From NCBI RefSeq assembly GCF_008632335.1, contig NZ_VWXX01000008.1:1-64000 (forward strand): DNA of 64,000 nucleotides, given 5' to 3'. Source of the stretch: Thiohalocapsa marina. Its GTDB lineage: Bacteria > Pseudomonadota > Gammaproteobacteria > Chromatiales > Chromatiaceae. A model generated the notes under the pieces. It did no database searches. It had not been told where the DNA came from and worked only from the letters and a program-made list of their open reading frames with translations. This document shows positions 52,979 to 62,806 of this stretch, in pieces. Position 1 is the first letter of the stretch; each line of letters starts with the position of its first letter. Position numbers and translations under genes: made by a program.

Positions 52979-54355
52979 TCAGCGCTCGAACAGGGCCATC
53001 GACTCCAGATGCGCGGTATGCGGAAACATGTCCATCGCCCCCGCCGCCAGCAGCCGGAAGCCCAGCCCGTTGACCAGATAGTCTGCATCACGCGCCAGCG
53101 TCGACGGATAACAGGAGACGTAGACCAGTCGGCTCGCGCCGCTGTCCGCGATCAGGTCCAGCACCTCGCGGGCGCCGCTGCGGGGCGGATCCAGTAGCAC
53201 CTTGTCGAACCGTTGCCGCCGCCAGGACGCCGGCTCCAGATCGCCGTACAGGTCGGCGCTGTGGAAATCGACATTATGGATGGCGTTGCGTTCCGCATTG
53301 GCCCGCGCCCGACGGACCAGCCCCTCGTCACCCTCCACGCCGACCACCAGTCGGGCCTGTCGCGCGATGGGCAGGGTGAAATTGCCCAGCCCGCAGAACA
53401 GGTCGAGCACCTGCTCGTCCGGCTGCACATCCAGCAGCGCCAGGGCCTGATCCACCATGCGCCGGTTCAGTTCCAGGTTCACCTGGGTGAAATCCGTGGG
53501 ATCGAAGCCGATGCGCACCTGATGCCGAGGCAGGCTGTAGTACAGGTCGATCGCCTGCCCCGGCAACGGCCGCACCGTGTCCACGCCGCCCTCCTGCAAA
53601 TAGACATGAAAGCCGTTGTCGGTACCGAAGGCCTGCAAACGCGCGATGTCTGCATCCGACGGGGGATCCAGCACGCGAAACACCAGCACCACCGGTCCGT
53701 CGCCCTGGGCCACCTCGATCTGCGGCAGGCGCTCGCGGATGTCCAGACCCTCGATCAGCTGGGCCAGGTCCGAAAGGCGCGTGCCGACGCTGGGATGCAG
53801 CACCTCGCAGCGCTCGGTGTCGGCTATGAAGGCCGAACCCCGTTCGCGAAAGCCCACCAGCACGCGCCCCTTCTTCGCCACCCAGCGTACGCCCAGGCGC
53901 GCCTTGCGCCGGTAGCCCCAATGCTGATCCTGCAGCGATACCGGTTGCGACCCTGGTTCGGCCTCCGGCTGGACCGGCTCACCGGCGGTCAGCGGCTCAA
54001 GCCAGCGCATCGGCTCCACCTTGCCGATGCGCCGCAGCACATCCTGCAGGATCGCCTGCTTGGCCTGGATCTGCGCCTCGCTGTCCATGTGCTGCAGCGA
54101 GCACCCGCCGCAGACGCCGAAGCTGGCGCAACGCGGCGTCACCCGCTGCGGCGAGGGCGTCAGCACCGCGTCGACGACGCCCTCGTCATAGCGACGCTGG
54201 ACGCGGGTGTAACGCAAACGCACCCGCTCGCCGGGCAGCGCCCCATGCACGAACACCGCCTTGCCGCCGACATGGGTCAGGCCGCGGCCGTCGTGGGTCA
54301 GATCTTCGATCAGCGCCTCCACCGGCTCCGGCAAGGCCTTGCGTTTCTTACCCAT
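52979..54355 (-). CDS. rlmD: 23S rRNA (uracil1939-C5)-methyltransferase
   Basis: A 458-residue SAM enzyme with an N-terminal TRAM domain, iron-sulfur ligands in CASFGVCGGCSLQHM, the SAM motif LDLFCGLGNFTLPIA, and the catalytic LVYVSCYPSTLARD. The start at 54355 (MGKKRKALPEP) is an ATG; a TTG three codons earlier is possible. It lies just after cysM on the same strand. Confidence 0.96.
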   Translation of the reverse strand: MGKKRKALPEPVEALIEDLTHDGRGLTHVGGKAVFVHGALPGERVRLRYTRVQRRYDEGVVDAVLTPSPQRVTPRCASFGVCGGCSLQHMDSEAQIQAKQAILQDVLRRIGKVEPMRWLEPLTAGEPVQPEAEPGSQPVSLQDQHWGYRRKARLGVRWVAKKGRVLVGFRERGSAFIADTERCEVLHPSVGTRLSDLAQLIEGLDIRERLPQIEVAQGDGPVVLVFRVLDPPSDADIARLQAFGTDNGFHVYLQEGGVDTVRPLPGQAIDLYYSLPRHQVRIGFDPTDFTQVNLELNRRMVDQALALLDVQPDEQVLDLFCGLGNFTLPIARQARLVVGVEGDEGLVRRARANAERNAIHNVDFHSADLYGDLEPASWRRQRFDKVLLDPPRSGAREVLDLIADSGASRLVYVSCYPSTLARDADYLVNGLGFRLLAAGAMDMFPHTAHLESMALFER

Positions 54356-54360
54356 GGCCG

Positions 54361-55251
54361 TCAACCCGGATAGACGCCGGTGGACAGGTAGCGATCGCCC
54401 CGGTCACAGATTATCACCGCGATGACCGCATCCTGCACCTCAGCGGACAGCCGCAGCGCCGCCGCCACCGCACCGCCAGAGGAGACGCCCGCAAAGATGC
54501 CCTCGCGGGCCGCCAGCGCGCGCATGGTGTCCTCGGCCTCCTGCTGCGACACGTCGATGATGCGATCCACCCGCGAGGCGTCGTAGATCTTCGGCAGATA
54601 GGCCTCGGGCCAGCGACGGATGCCCGGAATGCTGGCGCCCTCCTGGGGCTGCACGCCGACGATCTGCACCGCCGGGTTCTGCTCCTTCAGGTACCGGCCG
54701 GTGCCCATGATGGTGCCGGTGGTGCCCATGGCGCTGACGAAATGGGTCACCGCCCCGGCGGTGTCGCGCCAGATCTCCGGACCCGTGGTCTCGTAATGGG
54801 CCTGCGGATTGTCCTGGTTGGAGAACTGATCAAGCCGCGTGCCGACACCCTGGGCCTCAAGCGCCAGCGCCAGGTCGATGGCCGCCTCCATGCTGCCTGC
54901 CTTCGGTGTCAGCCGGATCTCGGCGCCATAGGCGGCCATGGCCTGGCGACGCTCGACGCTCATGTGCTCCGGCATGATCAGCAGCATGCGGTAGCCCTTG
55001 ATGGCTGCGGCCATGGCCAGGGCGATGCCGGTGTTGCCGCTGGTGGCCTCGATCAAGGTGTCACCCGGGCGGATCTGGCCGCGGGCCTCCGCCCGGCGGA
55101 TCATGCTCAGGGCCGCACGGTCCTTGACCGAACCGGCCGGATTGTTGCCTTCCAGCTTGGCCAGGATGCGGTTGCCGGTGTCCCCCGGCAGGCGCTGCAG
55201 ACGCACTAGCGGGGTGTTGCCGACGAAGTCTTCGATAGTGGGAAAATCCAT
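54361..55251 (-). CDS. cysM: Cysteine synthase B
   Basis: A 296-residue PLP-dependent O-acetylserine sulfhydrylase that can also use thiosulfate. The lysine motif is KLEGNNPAGSVKDRAALSM and the phosphate cup is EATSGNTGIALAM. The Arg/Asn-containing MGTTGTIMGTGRYLKEQN segment fits CysM more than CysK. The stop is followed after five bases by rlmD. Confidence 0.95.
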   Translation of the reverse strand: MDFPTIEDFVGNTPLVRLQRLPGDTGNRILAKLEGNNPAGSVKDRAALSMIRRAEARGQIRPGDTLIEATSGNTGIALAMAAAIKGYRMLLIMPEHMSVERRQAMAAYGAEIRLTPKAGSMEAAIDLALALEAQGVGTRLDQFSNQDNPQAHYETTGPEIWRDTAGAVTHFVSAMGTTGTIMGTGRYLKEQNPAVQIVGVQPQEGASIPGIRRWPEAYLPKIYDASRVDRIIDVSQQEAEDTMRALAAREGIFAGVSSGGAVAAALRLSAEVQDAVIAVIICDRGDRYLSTGVYPG

Positions 55252-55369
55252 GGCGTCGCGGAGGCTCGTTGGTTCAAATCGCGCGCAGCAGGACTGCGCA
55301 ATTGGTCATTGTGCATCAGCCCGGGCCAGCACGGAAGGCGTGCGCGGGCGTACTGCAATTCCAAATTCA

Positions 55370-55460
55370 AACCGCAGAGGCCCAGAGAACGCAGAGATCA
55401 GCCAGCGTTTTCCTCAGCTTCTCTGGGTGCGCTTTGCGTTCCCTGTGTCTCTGCGGTTAA
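55370..55460. repeat. Dispersed inverted-repeat element, copy C
   Basis: Ends AACCGCAGAGGCCCAGAG and CTCTGCGGTTAA (55449-55460) are inverted. The middle has the same CGCAGAG/CTCTG-type motifs as copies A and B. Total about 91 bases. It occupies the spacer between cysM and lptG. Confidence 0.8.
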
Positions 55461-55536
55461 TCAAGCTGCGGCAAAGCGGCAAATTTGAACGTGCTGGCGG
55501 GCGTTCCGATCCAGGCGGGTGATGCCGAGCGTCGAC

Positions 55537-56598
55537 CTAACCGGCACGGCGCAGCAACAACAGGGCGCCGGCGACGAACAACAGCGGCGGCAGCAGCGCG
55601 GCCAGCGCCGGATCGAAGCCGTACAGCAACGCAAAGTAGGCAAAGCTGCGGCTGACCAGGTAAAAGGCGATGCCGATGACGATGCCGAAAAAGATCTTCA
55701 CGCCCAGGCCGGAGCTGCGCGCAGAGCCCAGCAGGATCGGCGTCGACACGAAGATCATGGCCAGGATCAGGAACGGATGCACCAGCTTGGCCCACAACGC
55801 CACCTGATAACGGTCACCGTCCTGTTCGCTCTGCTGCATGTAGCGCACGTAGCGGTACAGCCCCAGCACCGACAGCGCATGGGGCTCGGCGACGATGAGT
55901 TTCAGCAGGTCCGGGTCCAGCAGGGAATTCCAGCCGGCCTCGTCGATACGCTCCACCCGCACACCCTCGGCAGAGACATGGCTGCGCTCGATCCCTTCCA
56001 GCATCCACATGCCGTCGCGATAGGTCGCCGCACGGGCGTGGGTAGCGGACACCAGTTCGGTGCCGCTGACCCGGTAGATGGAGATGTCGCGCAGCTCCGC
56101 GCCCGGCTTGACCTCGCGGATATTGATGAAGCTGTCGCCGTCCCGGGCCCACAGGCCGCTCTCGGTCAGCTGCATGGTGTCGCCGGTCTTGGCCGCCTGC
56201 CGCATGGTCAGTGCATGGCGCTCCGCCGGGGGCGCCAGCGCCTCGCCCATGGCCACCGCCAGGATCGCCAGCAGCAGGCCGCCGAGCATGGCCCCCAGCA
56301 CGATGCGGCCCACCGAGACACCGGCGGCGCGCATCGCCACCAGTTCCGAGCGCCCGGCGAGGGTGCCAAGCCCCACCAGCGCGCCAATCAGGGTCGCGAT
56401 CGGGAACACCTGGTAGGCGTAGCGCGGCAGGCTCAGGGTGACGAACAGCGCGGCATCGGCAAAGCGGTAGTTGTGGGTGCCGACATGGTCCATCTCGTCG
56501 GCGAGCAGGAAAAAGGCCAGCAACGGCAGCAGCACCGCCAGGGTCAGCAGCGTGCCGCCGATGACGGCACCGGCGAGATAACGATCGAGAATCCTCAC
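55537..56598 (-). CDS. lptG: LPS export permease LptG
   Basis: A 353-residue permease of the LptBFG transporter that extracts lipopolysaccharide from the inner membrane. The GTG start at 56598 opens VRILDRYLAGAVIGGTLLTLAVL, and the ADEMDHVG and SLPRYAYQVFPIATLIGALVGLGTLAGRSELVAMRAAGVS motifs mark LptG rather than LptF. The frame continues upstream to 56904 through the pepA start and is not credible. The usual lptF partner is absent between this gene and the divergent pepA. Confidence 0.92.
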   Translation of the reverse strand: MRILDRYLAGAVIGGTLLTLAVLLPLLAFFLLADEMDHVGTHNYRFADAALFVTLSLPRYAYQVFPIATLIGALVGLGTLAGRSELVAMRAAGVSVGRIVLGAMLGGLLLAILAVAMGEALAPPAERHALTMRQAAKTGDTMQLTESGLWARDGDSFINIREVKPGAELRDISIYRVSGTELVSATHARAATYRDGMWMLEGIERSHVSAEGVRVERIDEAGWNSLLDPDLLKLIVAEPHALSVLGLYRYVRYMQQSEQDGDRYQVALWAKLVHPFLILAMIFVSTPILLGSARSSGLGVKIFFGIVIGIAFYLVSRSFAYFALLYGFDPALAALLPPLLFVAGALLLLRRAG

Positions 56599-56728
56599 GG
56601 TCGGTACGAATCCTGTAGACTCCAAGGCCGCGAAAAGTAACACAGCCGGCCGGCAAGCGGGCCCGTCGTCGCGTCTCGCGCCCGCATCGCCCGCTGCCGC
56701 CGCCAGGCCCCGGCAAACGGAGACCCCC

Positions 56729-58231
56729 ATGCAGTTCGACATCAGAAGCGGCGACATCGCCAAGGCCAAGACCCCCTGTCTGATCCTGGGGGTGTTCGAC
56801 AAGGGCCGACTGTCCCCGTCGGCGGCGGCCGTGGACAAGGCAAGCGGCGGCGCCCTGACAGCCCTGCTGGGCAAGGGCGATCTCGGCGACCAGGCCGGCA
56901 GCACCCTGGTGGCCTACGATCTGCCGCAGATCGCCGCCGAGCGCGTGCTGCTGCTGGGCCTGGGCAAGCGCAAGGCGTTCACCCGCGGGGCCTACATCAA
57001 GGTGCTGGACGCGGCGCTGAAACGCCTGGCGGACATGCGTGTCAGTGACGCCTTGTGCGCCATCGCCGACCTGCCCAGGGACATCGACCCCTACCACGGC
57101 GCGCGCATCGCCCTGCTGCGGGCCGCCCAGGCCGGCTACCGCTACGAGCACACCAAGAAACCCGCCCGTGAGGCGGCGCCGGCCCTGCAGCGCCTGGACC
57201 TCTGGCTGGCGCACAAGAAGGACGCCGACGCCTTTGCCCTGGCCGCCGCCCATGGCCGGGCGATCGGCGCGGGCGTGACGCTGGCCCGCGAGCTCAGCGA
57301 CCTGCCCGGCAACATCTGCACACCGACCCATCTGGCCGAGCGCGCCCTGGAACTGGCCGAGCGCTACGACACCCTGAGCACCGAGATCCTGGAAGAGGAA
57401 GACATGCGCCGGCTCGGCATGGGCGCCCTGCTGTCAGTCTCCAGCGGCAGCCGCCAGCCGGCCAAGCTCATCGTCATGCGCCACCGCGGCGCCGGTGCAC
57501 GCAAGGACGCCAAGCCCGTGGTCCTGGTGGGCAAGGGCCTGACCTTCGACGCCGGCGGCATCTCCATCAAGCCGGCCGAGGCGATGGACGAGATGAAATA
57601 CGACATGGCCGGCGGCGCCAGCGTCTTCGGCGCGCTGCTGGCGGCCTGCGAGATGCAGCTGCCGCTGGACGTGATCGGCGTGGTGCCGGCATCCGAGAAC
57701 CTGCCCGGCGGCGCCGCCAACAAGCCCGGCGACATCGTCACCAGCCTGTCCGGCCAGACCATCGAGATCCTCAACACCGACGCCGAGGGCCGCCTGATCC
57801 TGTGCGACGCCCTGACCTACGTCGAGCGCTTCGACCCGGCCCTGGTGGTCGACATCGCCACCCTCACCGGGGCCTGCATCGTCGCCCTGGGGCGGCACCC
57901 GTCCGGGCTGTTCACCAACGACGACGACCTGGCCGCGGAGATCACCGCTGCCGGCGAGGACGCCGCCGACCGGGTCTGGCGGCTGCCGCTCTGGGACGAC
58001 TACCAGAAGCAGCTCGACTGCAACTTCGCCGACATGGCCAACGTGGGCGGCCGCGACGGCGGCGCCATCACCGCGGCGGCGTTCCTGTCGCGCTACACCA
58101 AGGCCTACCCCTGGGCGCATCTCGACATCGCCGGTACCGCCTGGCTCACCGGCAAGGAGAAGGGCGCCACCGGCCGACCCGTGCCGCTGCTGAGCGAGCT
58201 GCTGATCCGCCGCTCCGGCGCCGCGGACTGA
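56729..58231 (+). CDS. pepA: Leucyl aminopeptidase
   Basis: A 500-residue M17 metallopeptidase. The metal and active-site motifs are VGKGLTFDAGGISIKPAEAMDEMKYDMAGG and NTDAEGRLILCDALTY. Length equals that of E. coli PepA (503). It is divergent from lptG and followed 34 bases later by holC, the common pepA-holC arrangement. Confidence 0.97.
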   Translation: MQFDIRSGDIAKAKTPCLILGVFDKGRLSPSAAAVDKASGGALTALLGKGDLGDQAGSTLVAYDLPQIAAERVLLLGLGKRKAFTRGAYIKVLDAALKRLADMRVSDALCAIADLPRDIDPYHGARIALLRAAQAGYRYEHTKKPAREAAPALQRLDLWLAHKKDADAFALAAAHGRAIGAGVTLARELSDLPGNICTPTHLAERALELAERYDTLSTEILEEEDMRRLGMGALLSVSSGSRQPAKLIVMRHRGAGARKDAKPVVLVGKGLTFDAGGISIKPAEAMDEMKYDMAGGASVFGALLAACEMQLPLDVIGVVPASENLPGGAANKPGDIVTSLSGQTIEILNTDAEGRLILCDALTYVERFDPALVVDIATLTGACIVALGRHPSGLFTNDDDLAAEITAAGEDAADRVWRLPLWDDYQKQLDCNFADMANVGGRDGGAITAAAFLSRYTKAYPWAHLDIAGTAWLTGKEKGATGRPVPLLSELLIRRSGAAD

Positions 58232-58265
58232 CGCACCCGGGATCAGTGGGGAACAGGAGCGGCCG

Positions 58266-58697
58266 GTGACGCGGATCGACTTCTATGTCATCAAGCCCGA
58301 CGGGCGGGGCGACCGCTTCGCCCTCACCTGCCGGCTGGTGGAACGGATCTATCCCACCGGCATGCGCATCCTGATCCACTGTCCGGATCCGGAGCAGATG
58401 CGGCATCTGGACCGCCTGCTGTGGACCTATCGGGAAGACAGCTTCCTGCCCCACGGCATCGTCGGCGAAACCGACCCGGCACTCACGCCGATCCTGATCA
58501 GCGCCGACGGTCAGCCCGCCGACGAGGACCAGGTGCTGATCAACCTGGCGCCGGAAGTGCCGGAGTTCTTCAGCCGTTTCGAGCGGCTGTGCGAGCCCGT
58601 GGACAACGCCCCCGACAGCCGCGCCGCCGGGCGCCGGCGCTACAGCTACTACCGCGACTGCGGCTACCCGCTGCACCACCACGCGGTGAGCGGCTGA
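58266..58697 (+). CDS. holC: DNA polymerase III chi subunit
   Basis: A 143-residue clamp-loader accessory protein that binds HolD and SSB. It reads TRIDFYVIKPDG at the N terminus with RLVERIYPTGMRILIHC following, and DSFLPHGIVGE in the middle, matching HolC. The start is GTG. valS, which usually follows, is absent. Confidence 0.93.
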   Translation: MTRIDFYVIKPDGRGDRFALTCRLVERIYPTGMRILIHCPDPEQMRHLDRLLWTYREDSFLPHGIVGETDPALTPILISADGQPADEDQVLINLAPEVPEFFSRFERLCEPVDNAPDSRAAGRRRYSYYRDCGYPLHHHAVSG

Positions 58698-58709
58698 GTC
58701 GGGCGAAGC

Positions 58710-60566
58710 CTAGCCCTCCGCCGCAGCGCCGTGGCCGCGGGTGTTGAAGGACACGCGCCACGGCTTGTCGGTGCCGGTGAGGGGGATCGCGGCCAGCTCC
58801 AGCGTGCCCACCTCGGACACCGATGCCTGCAGCCGCACCGGCACCACCTCGCCCCGCTTGCGATTCTCCGCCGGCAGGCTGGTCTGGATCTCCTCCAGCT
58901 CTTCCAGCTCTTCCGCGGACCAGTCCTCCAGCAGCTCGCCCACGCGGTCGTCGCGCCGGACACTGGAGCCGAAGAAGCGGAACCGCACCGGCTCGCCCAC
59001 CACCAGGCCGAACTCCTGGGGCGCAGACACCGGCTCGGAGCCCTCCTCGAGGCCGAAGGGCACCACGCACAGGGCCTGCAGCTCCGGCTCCATGCCCGGG
59101 ATCGCCGGCATGCTGGGCTCGACGCCGACATAGTAGGAGTGCGACGTGCCGCCGCGGATGCGCACGCCACCGTGCCGGCGGACATAGGAATAGAAGGCGG
59201 CGCCCCGGGCCACGGCCAGGTCCAGGTCCTGTGCCTGCAGCAGCCGTGCCGGTGGCGCATCCTCCCCGCCCAGCCACTGGTTGATGACCTGCAGCACGCG
59301 CTCGCGCAGCACCTCGGCATTGAACACGCCGCCGTTGAACAGTACCGCCGTGGGATGCAGGAAGCTGGCCCAGTGGGCGTGCTCGACGAAGCCCTCCAGA
59401 TCTTCGGTGGCGCCGGACTGCTTGCCGAGAAAGGCCGCCAGATGGCGCGTGACGGCAGGATCCTGGGCGAACGGCAGCCCCACCTTGGTGAGCGCGCCAC
59501 GGGGGCGCTGGGCCGGTCGGTCCGACACCGCCACCTGCGGGAAGAAGCCCTCGATCAGCGTCTCCTCCACCTCCTCGCGCGTGAGTTCGGTGCGGATGCT
59601 GCCGCCGATCAGCCGCGCGCCGCGACTGGGCACCACCACCGGCACGCTGTGCTGCGACGCGTCCGTCAGCAGCACCTCCTTGGCATGACGACAGCCGTGG
59701 GTCAGGGCCTGCAGCTGCCAGCGGTCCAGCTCCACGCCGTTGCGCTTGAGCTTCTGCTTGACCACATGGGCCAGGGTCAGGTCCATGTTGTCGCCGCCGA
59801 GCAGGATGTGTTCGCCGACGGCCACACGGGTCAGTTCCAGCGCACCGTCCTGCTCGGTCACGGCAATCAGCGACAGGTCGGTGGTGCCGCCGCCGACGTC
59901 CACCACCAGGATCACGTCGCCGACCTTGACCTCGTGCCGCCAGCGGCCCTTGCTGTCGTTGACCCAGCTGTACAGGGCCGCCTGGGGCTCCTCAAGCAGC
60001 ACCAGATTGCGGATGCCGACGGCACGGGCCGCTTCCGCCGTCAGCTCGCGGGCGGCGGGGTCGAACGACGCTGGCACAGTCACGGTGACGTCCTGGTCGT
60101 CCAGCGGATCGAACCCGTGCAGGCCGTCCCAGGCCTCGCGCAGGTGGGTCAGGTAGCCGATGCTGGCGTCGAAGGGCGACACCTGCGGGATCTCTTCCGG
60201 CACCTCCGGCGGCAGGATCGGCGCCTTGCGGTCCACGTCCGGGTGGCACAGCCAGCTCTTGGCGCTGGAGACCAGGCGGATGGGCGTGCTCACCCCCTGC
60301 CGGCGCGCCAACTCACCGACGATGCGCCCCGGGTCAGAGGGCCAGGGCAGGCTCAGGTCCGCCGCATTGAGCTCGTCCGGATGCGGCAGATAGACGAAGG
60401 ACGGCAGCACCGGGCGGGACTCCACCGTGCCGGGTTCCACCAGTTGGGGGATCTGCAGCATCTGCTGCTCCACCTCCTCGCCGTCACACTTGCCGATCTC
60501 GACGAAGGCCAGGGCCGAATGGGTCGTGCCCAGGTCGATACCGATGCCGAAACGCGACTCGCTCAC
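58710..60566 (-). CDS. Hsp70-family protein, second gene of the DUF2760 pair
   Basis: A 618-residue member of the Hsp70/actin superfamily. The nucleotide site is GIGIDLGTTHSALAF and the phosphate-2 motif is LVVDVGGGTTDLSLIAV. The sequence is shorter and differs from DnaK in the C-terminal half, with no clear DnaK substrate-lid tail. The GTG at 60566 overlaps the DUF2760 stop by four bases; the frame runs on to 60647 in low-complexity sequence. Related loci carry a third, larger Hsp70-like protein, not present here. Confidence 0.88.
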   Translation of the reverse strand: MSESRFGIGIDLGTTHSALAFVEIGKCDGEEVEQQMLQIPQLVEPGTVESRPVLPSFVYLPHPDELNAADLSLPWPSDPGRIVGELARRQGVSTPIRLVSSAKSWLCHPDVDRKAPILPPEVPEEIPQVSPFDASIGYLTHLREAWDGLHGFDPLDDQDVTVTVPASFDPAARELTAEAARAVGIRNLVLLEEPQAALYSWVNDSKGRWRHEVKVGDVILVVDVGGGTTDLSLIAVTEQDGALELTRVAVGEHILLGGDNMDLTLAHVVKQKLKRNGVELDRWQLQALTHGCRHAKEVLLTDASQHSVPVVVPSRGARLIGGSIRTELTREEVEETLIEGFFPQVAVSDRPAQRPRGALTKVGLPFAQDPAVTRHLAAFLGKQSGATEDLEGFVEHAHWASFLHPTAVLFNGGVFNAEVLRERVLQVINQWLGGEDAPPARLLQAQDLDLAVARGAAFYSYVRRHGGVRIRGGTSHSYYVGVEPSMPAIPGMEPELQALCVVPFGLEEGSEPVSAPQEFGLVVGEPVRFRFFGSSVRRDDRVGELLEDWSAEELEELEEIQTSLPAENRKRGEVVPVRLQASVSEVGTLELAAIPLTGTDKPWRVSFNTRGHGAAAEG

Positions 60567-61246
60567 AGCTCTACCTCCGCCGGGGCCAGGATGCGGACAT
60601 CGCGACTGCTCGCGACCCGGGGCAGGCGAACCTCCGCCGCACGCCACCCTCGGTGCACCAGCGACCCGCTGAACGGCGGCTCGCCCACCACATTGCCGGT
60701 GGGCCGGATGGCCGCCGGATCGAATCCCTTCGGCAGGGTGATCCGGGTACCCTCCGCCTCGTCACGCACCGGCGCGATGGTCAGGTTTTCCCGCAGCACC
60801 CGCTGGCAGCCCTGGTGCACTACCCGCGCGGCGGCGCCGATCTCCTGATCGGAGTAGCAGGTGATGTCCTCCTGCAGGAAGTCCACGAAACGGCCTTCGT
60901 TCTGCAGCAATCCCAGCAGCACCAGGGCCGAGTCCGGGGGCCCCTTCTGCAGGACCGCCGCCGGCGGTGGGGGTGTGGGCGTGGCCGGGGCCGCCGGCGT
61001 GGGCAGCGGCGAAGCAGCCGCCGGCGACGCGACCGGCGACGACGCCCCGTCGACGTATATGTCGGTCAGGGTTCGCGCATAGTCCGCGTCTGCCAGCGCG
61101 CGGGCGAAGCTGTAGCTGGCGATGGGCAGTCGACGCAACACGACCCAGGTCTTGCGCGCGGCGATGCCGAGCGCATGACGGGCCGCGCCCAGCGCCTTGC
61201 GCACGGGGATCAACCGTCGCGACGAAGGCGACTGCAAGTCAGGCAT
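60563..61246 (-). CDS. DUF2760-domain protein
   Basis: A 227-residue protein of unknown function encoded upstream of and overlapping the Hsp70 gene. The domain is at the C terminus (LQNEGRFVDFLQEDIT, YSDQEIGAAARVVHQGCQ), and an Ala/Pro/Thr-rich linker at about residues 65-100 precedes it. The start at 61246 has GAGGAG about nine bases upstream; an ATG at 61282 and a longer frame to 61570 are other possibilities. Confidence 0.85.
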   Translation of the reverse strand: MPDLQSPSSRRLIPVRKALGAARHALGIAARKTWVVLRRLPIASYSFARALADADYARTLTDIYVDGASSPVASPAAASPLPTPAAPATPTPPPPAAVLQKGPPDSALVLLGLLQNEGRFVDFLQEDITCYSDQEIGAAARVVHQGCQRVLRENLTIAPVRDEAEGTRITLPKGFDPAAIRPTGNVVGEPPFSGSLVHRGWRAAEVRLPRVASSRDVRILAPAEVEL

Positions 61247-61487
61247 GGGACCAGGCTCCTCTGACGGCAAAAATTCGGACATTGTAACGGCCGGACCGCG
61301 CAGGTGCATCGTCACCCGCTGGCGACGCATGGTACCGCGAGGCGGGCGCGGGGTCACACTCGCCGAACCGAGGATTTGCGGCTCCGGTCGGGCCCGGCGC
61401 CACCACCGCGCCGGTGTTCGGCTCGGCCAGGGCCGATCGGTCGGGATATACTCCGTAGCGGTGTTTCCGATCGAGCCCGCAACGACC

Positions 61488-61766
61488 ATGAGGCCTGCAA
61501 TGCACGACCTGCGCCCTTCCGGCGCCCCTGACCACGGCGCCCTGCCCGACCCCTGCGAGCGCGAACGCATGGTGGCCGTGGCCGCCTATTACCTGGCCGA
61601 GCAGCGCGGCTTCGCACCCGGCAGAGAGCAGGACGACTGGTGCAACGCCGAGCAGCAGATCGACGCCATGCTGCGGGACCTGCGCCACCAGGGTATCGAT
61701 CCGTCGGGGCTGGGGCACGCCGCGTTGCGCAACGCACTGCGGCTGCGGATCGCATCCGCGGATTGA
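61488..61766 (+). CDS. DUF2934-family small protein
   Basis: A 92-residue protein with the DUF2934 motif VAVAAYYLAEQRGFAPGREQDDWCNAEQQID in its middle. The family is a short helical domain of unknown function. Starts at 61488 or 61500 are both possible. It is divergent from the DUF2760-Hsp70 pair. Confidence 0.75.
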   Translation: MRPAMHDLRPSGAPDHGALPDPCERERMVAVAAYYLAEQRGFAPGREQDDWCNAEQQIDAMLRDLRHQGIDPSGLGHAALRNALRLRIASAD

Positions 61767-61805
61767 GGCGGGCCTGTCGAGGCCGGCGGATTATGCTATC
61801 GCAAC

Positions 61806-61834
61806 TTGGCAAGTGTTCAGGGATATCTTAGTAT
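61806..61834 (+). promoter_or_regulatory. Promoter upstream of the tetraheme cytochrome
   Basis: TTGGCA at 61806-61811 and TAGTAT at 61829-61834 are 17 bases apart in an unusually AT-rich part of the spacer, about 110 bases before the start. No FNR-like site was found. Confidence 0.5.
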
Positions 61835-61942
61835 TCGGTCCCAGTTCGTTGCATAAAAATAACGTATACGACAAGGCGCCAGGCACCAGCGGGCCTGCCA
61901 CGCCCGGCCCGACAACCACCGGCCGCCAAAGTGAGGATACGC

Positions 61943-62686
61943 ATGACTGCTGCCAACGGATCGCCTGCCACGCCTGCGCGCGCGCACTCGTCCGGCTCAT
62001 CGCCCGACCGGACCGGGCCCGGAGTCCGGGCAAGCGCCGCGACACGCCACTCCCGCCGAACGGCGGCCGCGCGCCCGCCACAGCGGGGATTCGTCAAGAT
62101 TGCCGTACTCGCACTGGTATTCCTGTTCGGCGTGATCTTCGCCGGCGCCTTCAATGCCGGCCTCGCCTACACCAATCGGATGGAGTTCTGCGTGTCCTGC
62201 CACACCATGCAGACCAACTACGAGGAGTACAAGGAAAGCCTGCACTACAAGAACCAGTCCGGCGTGCAGGCCACCTGTGCCGACTGCCATGTGCCGAAGG
62301 AGTTCGTCCCCAAGATGATCACCAAGGTGGTGGCCGCCAAGGACGTCTACCACGAGATCATTGGCACCATCGACACCCCGGAGAAATTCGAGGCCCATCG
62401 CTGGGACATGGCCTCGCGGGTCTGGGACAAGATGCGCCGAAGCAATTCCCGCGAGTGCCGGACCTGCCACGACCTGGCCAACATGGACCTGTCGGAACAG
62501 GGGCGTTCAGCCCGCAGCCGCCACGCGCGGGCCGAGGAAAAGGGACAGACCTGCATCGACTGCCACTCAGGCATCGTGCATGAAGAGCCCCTGGGTCCAC
62601 CCCCTTCGGATCCGCCCAGGGAGCCGTCCACGGCCGCCGGTCACGGTATCGGTGCCGACAGCGCCGGCGCGTCCGGCAACGGCTGA
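61943..62686 (+). CDS. NapC/NirT-type tetraheme cytochrome c
   Basis: A 247-residue quinol-oxidising membrane cytochrome. A polar N-terminal extension of about 50 residues precedes the anchor IAVLALVFLFGVIFAGAF, then four CxxCH haem motifs: CVSCH, CADCH, CRTCH and CIDCH. The tail is Pro/Ser-rich. Such proteins pass electrons from the quinone pool to periplasmic reductases; none is visible in the window, but the next two genes are also exported. Confidence 0.92.
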   Translation: MTAANGSPATPARAHSSGSSPDRTGPGVRASAATRHSRRTAAARPPQRGFVKIAVLALVFLFGVIFAGAFNAGLAYTNRMEFCVSCHTMQTNYEEYKESLHYKNQSGVQATCADCHVPKEFVPKMITKVVAAKDVYHEIIGTIDTPEKFEAHRWDMASRVWDKMRRSNSRECRTCHDLANMDLSEQGRSARSRHARAEEKGQTCIDCHSGIVHEEPLGPPPSDPPREPSTAAGHGIGADSAGASGNG

Positions 62687-62806
62687 GCCATCATGCCCCG
62701 CTCGACGCTGAAACAGGCCTTGTTCAGTATGCCCGCCACTGCGGTCATTATCGGTCACCGGGCGCAGCGGGCGTCCTCACGACACGCCCCCGGGAGCCTC
62801 GCCGCC

